A stretch of DNA of 64,000 nt, from assembly GCA_025463605.1 (NCBI GenBank), contig JAODAV010000001.1, forward strand, positions 62,001 through 126,000, read 5' to 3'. Below, piece after piece: positions 62,416-64,000 of the stretch. The translations under genes were made by a program, and so were the position numbers. How positions within the stretch are numbered: the stretch's first letter is position 1; each line of letters opens with the position of its first letter. Under the pieces are notes generated by a model. That model worked only from the letters and a program-made list of their open reading frames with translations, was not told the DNA's origin and ran no database searches. The stretch comes from Rhodoglobus sp. (GTDB taxonomy: Bacteria > Actinomycetota > Actinomycetes > Actinomycetales > Microbacteriaceae).

Positions 62416-62507
62416 ATCGATGGACAGCACGGCGAAAGATGGCCACCGTCTCACTTATCGGGAAGGATAGGCGGATCAGCCCGCAACGGAAACAAGGAGT
62501 GTGACGC

Positions 62508-63311
62508 TTGACGATCGAACAGCCCGGCAACGATCAGCGCGGAGTCGCGCCGAAGCTCATCACCCTCATCGAGGCCGTCGCGCGCGCTCCGCACGGCATC
62601 AGCGTGCGCGAGATCGCACGTGACACCGGAATCGACAAGAGCACCGTCAGCCGAATCTTCACCCAATTGCAAACCCTCGATGTGGTCGAACAGTCACCGA
62701 TCACGGGACGGTTCGAGGTGGGCCCGCGCCTCACCTCCCTCGGAGAGGTGCTTCACACCCACAACACGCTCTGGGGGCTGGCCGAGCCGATTGTGCGCGA
62801 ACTCGCAACGCGATTCGATGAGACGTGCTACTTCGTTGTGCGCGAAGGCCATGAGGCGCGATTCCAGGAGCGTATCGACTGCCGGCAGGCCATTCGCTAC
62901 GTAATTGAGCGCGGCTCCGTCTCCCCGCTCTACAGCGGTGCCGCGGGACGGTCGATCCTCTCCGGCCTGCCGCTCGACGAGGCGCAGGCCTATCTGGATT
63001 CCGTCGACATCGCCCCCGTCACGCCGCAGACCGTGACCGATCGCGAGCGACTGTTGGCCCTCGTCAAGCAGGATCGGGAGCTCGGCTACAGCGTCAGCGA
63101 TGGTGAGCGTGTCGCCGGCGGCCACGGCATCGGCGCACCGGTGTTCCGCGCCGATGGGTATTGCGTCGCATCCATAGTCTGGACCTGCCCGTCGTCTCGA
63201 TTCGAGGCGGAACGTATTCCCGAGTTCGGTGCCGCCGTCATGGCGGCGAGTCTCGAACTGTCGAACAAGCTCGGTTTCGTCGAGGAAAAGGGGGCCGCGG
63301 CCACTCCTTAG
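62508..63311 (+). CDS. IclR family transcriptional regulator
   Basis: A 267-residue IclR protein. The N-terminal winged helix reads ISVREIARDTGIDKSTVSRIFTQLQTLDVVEQ. The effector domain contains SGAAGRSILSGLP and ELGYSVSDGERVAGGHGIGAPVF. TTG start at 62508 with AAGGAG 9 nt upstream. It lies between an MFS exporter and a sugar-type ABC importer, and it may control either. Confidence 0.92.
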   Translation: MTIEQPGNDQRGVAPKLITLIEAVARAPHGISVREIARDTGIDKSTVSRIFTQLQTLDVVEQSPITGRFEVGPRLTSLGEVLHTHNTLWGLAEPIVRELATRFDETCYFVVREGHEARFQERIDCRQAIRYVIERGSVSPLYSGAAGRSILSGLPLDEAQAYLDSVDIAPVTPQTVTDRERLLALVKQDRELGYSVSDGERVAGGHGIGAPVFRADGYCVASIVWTCPSSRFEAERIPEFGAAVMAASLELSNKLGFVEEKGAAATP

Positions 63312-63356
63312 CCGTGATGCCCGCCGGGCGGCTCTCTGCTACTCGAAACGAGAAGC

Positions 63357-63388
63357 TTGCTTTTCTGAGACAGTGTCTATATATATAG
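63357..63388 (+). promoter_or_regulatory. Promoter with overlapping palindromes before the ABC importer
   Basis: TTGCTT (63357-63362) and TATATA (63380-63385) are spaced 17 bp, a plausible sigma-70 promoter. AGACA-G-TGTCT (63368-63378) lies in the spacer and CTATATATATAG (63377-63388) covers the -10. Such overlap suggests repression, perhaps by the upstream IclR protein. Confidence 0.6.
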
Positions 63389-63497
63389 AACACGTACATC
63401 TCGCACAACGCTGTGTGGATATGGCAGGTCAGTTTCTCCACTCAGCGCGGCGAGCCCTAGCAGGCAGTTCCGTCAAGCCATAAGGAGAGAAGTGCCC

Positions 63498-64000
63498 ATG
63501 TCAACGACGACAACCACGATCGGACGGTGGCGAGCAGCCAGCCGCCTGGCGATTTCCGCCGCAGCCTTCTCACTACTGCTGACGGGATGCACCCCACCAA
63601 GTGACGATGCGGCCGACGGCAAGACCACCGTCACCGCTTGGGTCTCCCGCACCTGGAGCAACTCGGCAGACAACTTCGCCGCGTTCATGCAAGAGCACCC
63701 CGACATCATCGTCGAGACCGAGGTCATCGACACCGACGACATCCTCGAGCGCCTGCTGCGCGCTGCCGACGCCGGGCAGCCGCTGCCCGACATCATCCAG
63801 GACGACACATTCGTGCTCGAGGCCTTCAACGATGCCGGCTTGGTGATCCCCCTCGACGACTACGTCGCTGAGTTCGAGGCGGAGGACCCCGACGAGTTCG
63901 CCAAGGTGCTCCCCATCGTGTGGGAGGAGCCGACCATCGATGGACAGATCCTCGGAGTGGCCAACGCGGCCAACATGGACGTGCTGTACTACAACGTCCC
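63498..64000 (+). CDS. ABC sugar-type solute-binding lipoprotein (partial)
   Basis: The N-terminal 167 residues of a solute-binding protein that continues beyond the window. The signal peptide with basic n-region (TTTTTIGRWRAASR) ends in the lipobox LLLTGC. The mature part has KTTVTAWVSRTWSNSADNF, PDIIVETEVIDTDDILERL and PDIIQDDTFVLEAFNDAGLVIPLDDY, typical of family 1 extracellular sugar-binding proteins. TAAGGAGAG precedes the ATG; GTG 63492 is an alternative start. Confidence 0.88.
   Translation, partial: MSTTTTTIGRWRAASRLAISAAAFSLLLTGCTPPSDDAADGKTTVTAWVSRTWSNSADNFAAFMQEHPDIIVETEVIDTDDILERLLRAADAGQPLPDIIQDDTFVLEAFNDAGLVIPLDDYVAEFEAEDPDEFAKVLPIVWEEPTIDGQILGVANAANMDVLYYNV

Overview
The window is GC-rich actinobacterial chromosome. 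The gene content points to Microbacteriaceae or a close relative, though the family is inferred. The indicators are a mycothiol conjugate amidase, the actinobacterial families DUF4307 and DUF501, a DUF222/13E12 HNH gene under an actinobacterial SOS box, an FtsB-enolase cluster, and frequent GTG/TTG starts with 4-bp ATGA/GTGA overlaps. Most of the window is ordinary core and accessory genome. There is one tRNA gene, no rRNA, no recognisable insertion sequence and no CRISPR array.

Layout. 0-7 kb: PhoH-like protein, a class V aminotransferase, then a block with the gene order known from Mycobacterium (isoprenyl diphosphate synthase, hemolysin III, small membrane protein, mca, DUF4307, greA). 7-13.4 kb: threonine dehydratase, an AI-2E-type transporter and a four-gene ABC importer of unknown substrate. 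13.5-17.4 kb: a YcaQ-like crosslink glycosylase, a lipoprotein and the HtpX/LemA pair. 17.5-22 kb: a tightly coupled TetR / PLP aldolase / sugar-lactone oxidase / beta-glucosidase operon. 22-25 kb: an unusual Ig-like multipass surface protein and an alpha/beta hydrolase. 25-31.9 kb: a signalling region with a sigma factor and its membrane partner, two complete two-component systems, a tiny secreted acidic repeat protein and two divergent COG4705 membrane paralogues. 32-34.8 kb: envelope glycosylation genes (GT39, polyprenol-phosphate mannose synthase, GtrA). 34.8-37 kb: a FetB-like permease, DedA and a DHFR-like reductase.

37-45.7 kb runs mostly on the minus strand: a TetR gene with an elaborate operator, hisS, a MarR/hydrolase pair, then eno-ftsB-DUF501-subtilase-ndh, ending in tRNA-Leu(UAA). 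A 20-bp copy of the tRNA 3' end lies 166 bp downstream of the gene. 45.7-46.2 kb is a gene-free, highly structured stretch containing hairpins that share an ATTCGGGT-type apex. mazG, a gamma-carbonic-anhydrase-like protein, an SOS-boxed DUF222-HNH gene, an anchored nuclease and RecQ follow.

52-56.6 kb is the most interesting part: a lower-GC defence or restriction-modification island. It holds a C5-cytosine methyltransferase, a GHKL/MORC-like ATPase fused to a C-terminal TIGR02391/Ymh-like domain with an R-x4-H (HEPN-type) motif, a Vsr mismatch endonuclease, and a McrB-N-terminal-like plus DUF3883 (PD-(D/E)xK-like) protein. I infer that these act together: methylation and mismatch repair on one side, ATPase-gated RNase and modification-aware nuclease effectors on the other. 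The rest (57-64 kb) is a heterodimeric ABC exporter, an MFS exporter, an IclR regulator and the start of a sugar ABC importer that runs off the window.
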